The position numbers and the translations under genes were made by a program. Under the pieces are notes generated by a model. The model ran no database searches. It was not told the origin of the DNA and was given only the letters and a program-made list of their open reading frames with translations. From positions 13,599,307 to 13,663,306 of the forward strand of contig JARCOQ010000016.1 in the NCBI GenBank assembly GCA_029207755.1: DNA of 64,000 nt, read 5' to 3'. Origin of the DNA: Chamaea fasciata. Lineage: Eukaryota > Chordata > Aves > Passeriformes > Sylviidae. Shown here piece by piece: positions 62,404 through 64,000 of this stretch (position 1 is the stretch's first letter; the number at the start of each line of letters is the position of its first letter).

Positions 62404-64000
62404 GTGAGTCAAGGAACACCCAATGGGATTCCCAAAGCCATGGCTCCTCTGGGAAGCTCTTTCCATAAACAGGCTGTAGCATGTCAGGGAAACAGCAGTT
62501 GAGCATTTTCTTGTGAGAGTTTATGCTGGGACATCGTTTGAGGGCTCTTTCCCTTCAGAATGGATATGCCCTGATAACCTTAATAGAGTCCTTTTTATCT
62601 CTGTGATCTGGTGCTGATAGACACCCTCTAACCAGGATTTTTATTGGCCTTGGTTTTAAAATAGATTTTCTGCTCCTTAAAGCACTGGAGATGCTTAGAA
62701 ATTGCAAGTTCTGGTCTACTTCTCCATGCACCAGGAGTTGGATGTTGGGGCTGTGTCTCAGTGTCTGGGTAATAGAAACAGGGCTCTTAAGGTGTTTATG
62801 AGAGGACCAAAATCCCTCACCTTAACTTGTTGCAAGGCTGAACCCATTCACCAGAAGGACTCCTTCCTCTTCCTTACAAAGCAATGGACACTGCAGTGCT
62901 GCCTTTTCAGCCAGTCCCAAGGGGATGTTCTCCAGGGTAGGGCAGTCTCTGCCCAGAAAAGCCATTCGGCTGCATTACAGGCTGTTGTCCATCTTTCCTT
63001 GGCCATTTGAATTCCTCCATCCCTTCCATGTTGCAGGGAGAGGGGGAGCTCCATTTCTGTGGCAGGTTTTGCTGGTCCTGTTACTGGGTGACTGCAAAGG
63101 TGGGAGTGCAGCTCGGGGCTGACCACGGTGAGGGATGGGGAGGAGGCAGCCACAGGGGAAAGCTGTGCTCACCCTGAGTGTGTCTGGCTCCCCAGGGCTG
63201 AGGCTTTGGGATGTTTCTTTGCAGTGTACCAAGGGTGGGACAGTTAGTGAAGGCAGGTTGTCTGGGTCTGCAGCAGTCAGAATCAGCTTCCCAGGGTGTC
63301 AGGAGGAAAGCAGAGAGCAGGGGCAGCCGAAGCAAGCTGCTCTTCAGGAGGGAGAGGCACTTAAATCCATCATGTTTGTATGGGGAAGCGGTTGTTGGTT
63401 CTACTGAGATGAGGATGGCCATGCTGGGCCAACCCAAAGCCCCATCTACACACAAGACTTCCTTCCAGCAGCAGCTACAGCATATATTTAATGGGATTTT
63501 TAAAGGACACACTCAGAGCTGTCCTTCGTTTGGTACAAACTCCCAGTTCCTGGCAGTCCCTGAATTAGAAGTTTCACAAGACAAGGGTTTGCATCCAAAT
63601 GGTCTTGTTTGGCAGCCCGCAGTCTCTTGTGGTGGCTTCTCTGACTCTTTGTTGAACCCAGCTGGGGTGCTGTTCCCCCAGCCCCCCATGACTGTGTCTG
63701 TGGGTCAATGACATCCTGCAGAAAACAGCATTATTTTGTTTGCACTGAACATGATGCTGCAGAGTTGCATTTGATACCCAGTAGTTTTCCTGTTGGGAGA
63801 AGCAGAGAAGTTGTCAGCTTGCCCTACCTTTGTAGATCTGCAGCAATTCCTCTCCAGGATTTTTCCAAGGGGTTGCTGCTCCTCTCTTGTGTTCAGGTTG
63901 GTTTTCCTGTGTGTGTTAGTGAACATGCAGGAGCGAGGTCCTGTGCAGTAAAGCAGGTGGATGATTAGTGGGAGTCTCATGGAATGACAGGCCAGCATGG
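62404..64000 (+). other. AXIN1: AXIN1 intron 6, partial
   Basis: This begins with GTGAGT and continues past the window. I looked for the next axin-1 exon, which should encode a Gly/Lys-rich segment after residue 602, and did not find it before 64000. The open frames on both strands near 63000-63700 are GC-driven and have no recognisable domain. Confidence 0.7.

Noticed and set aside
1..64000. TCF/LEF cores (CTTTGAT/ATCAAAG) scattered through the introns, suggesting Wnt feedback
   Set aside because: I noted about eight, close to the number expected by chance for a 7-mer on both strands over 64 kb, and they are not clustered at the promoter.
62404..64000. Search for the next AXIN1 exon
   Set aside because: No acceptor followed by axin-1-like codons in the required phase was found, so the next exon is taken to lie beyond the window.

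Overview
The window is vertebrate nuclear DNA, almost certainly from a bird. It holds the 5' two-thirds of one gene, AXIN1 (axin-1, the scaffold of the beta-catenin destruction complex), on the + strand. The bird assignment rests on several CR1 LINE remnants in both orientations, some ending in the typical CR1 3' tail, on the absence of recognisable mammalian Alu or L1 sequence, and on a protein that reads as a close avian-type axin-1. I cannot name the species.

Layout: 1-1600 is upstream flank with no gene I can support. About 1600-2790 is a dense CpG island containing a non-coding first exon that ends at 2090 with a consensus donor. Exon 2 (4068-5039) carries the start codon at 4162, the tankyrase-binding N-terminus and the whole RGS domain. 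Intron 2 is very long (5040-41926). Exon 3 (41927-42067), exon 4 (49167-49263), exon 5 (56688-56825, GSK3-binding helix) and exon 6 (61850-62403, beta-catenin-binding helix and a His-rich stretch) follow. The reading frame joins cleanly across every junction, giving 602 complete codons plus two bases of codon 603. The remaining exons, including the C-terminal DIX domain, lie beyond base 64000, so the gene is truncated by the window and not broken.

The rest is intronic: CR1 fragments near 9.8, 12.7, 42.5 and 61.7 kb, a degenerate minisatellite at 59.45-59.72 kb, short microsatellites, and a few CpG-retaining blocks (7.5-8.0, 15.6-15.9, 27.3-27.7 and 33.6-33.8 kb) that stand out from CpG-poor surroundings. 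The most puzzling is 27.21-27.88 kb. There the minus strand shows a possible splice acceptor with a branch-point-like motif, a 62-codon ATG frame and an AATAAA signal, which together resemble the last exon of an unrecognised antisense gene. This is unproven.

I found no operon, CRISPR array, RNA gene or novel multi-gene system. The points most worth checking are the two upstream ORFs in the AXIN1 leader, the candidate antisense terminal exon, two frame-preserving exons (3 and 5), and the weak exon 5 donor with an open read-through.
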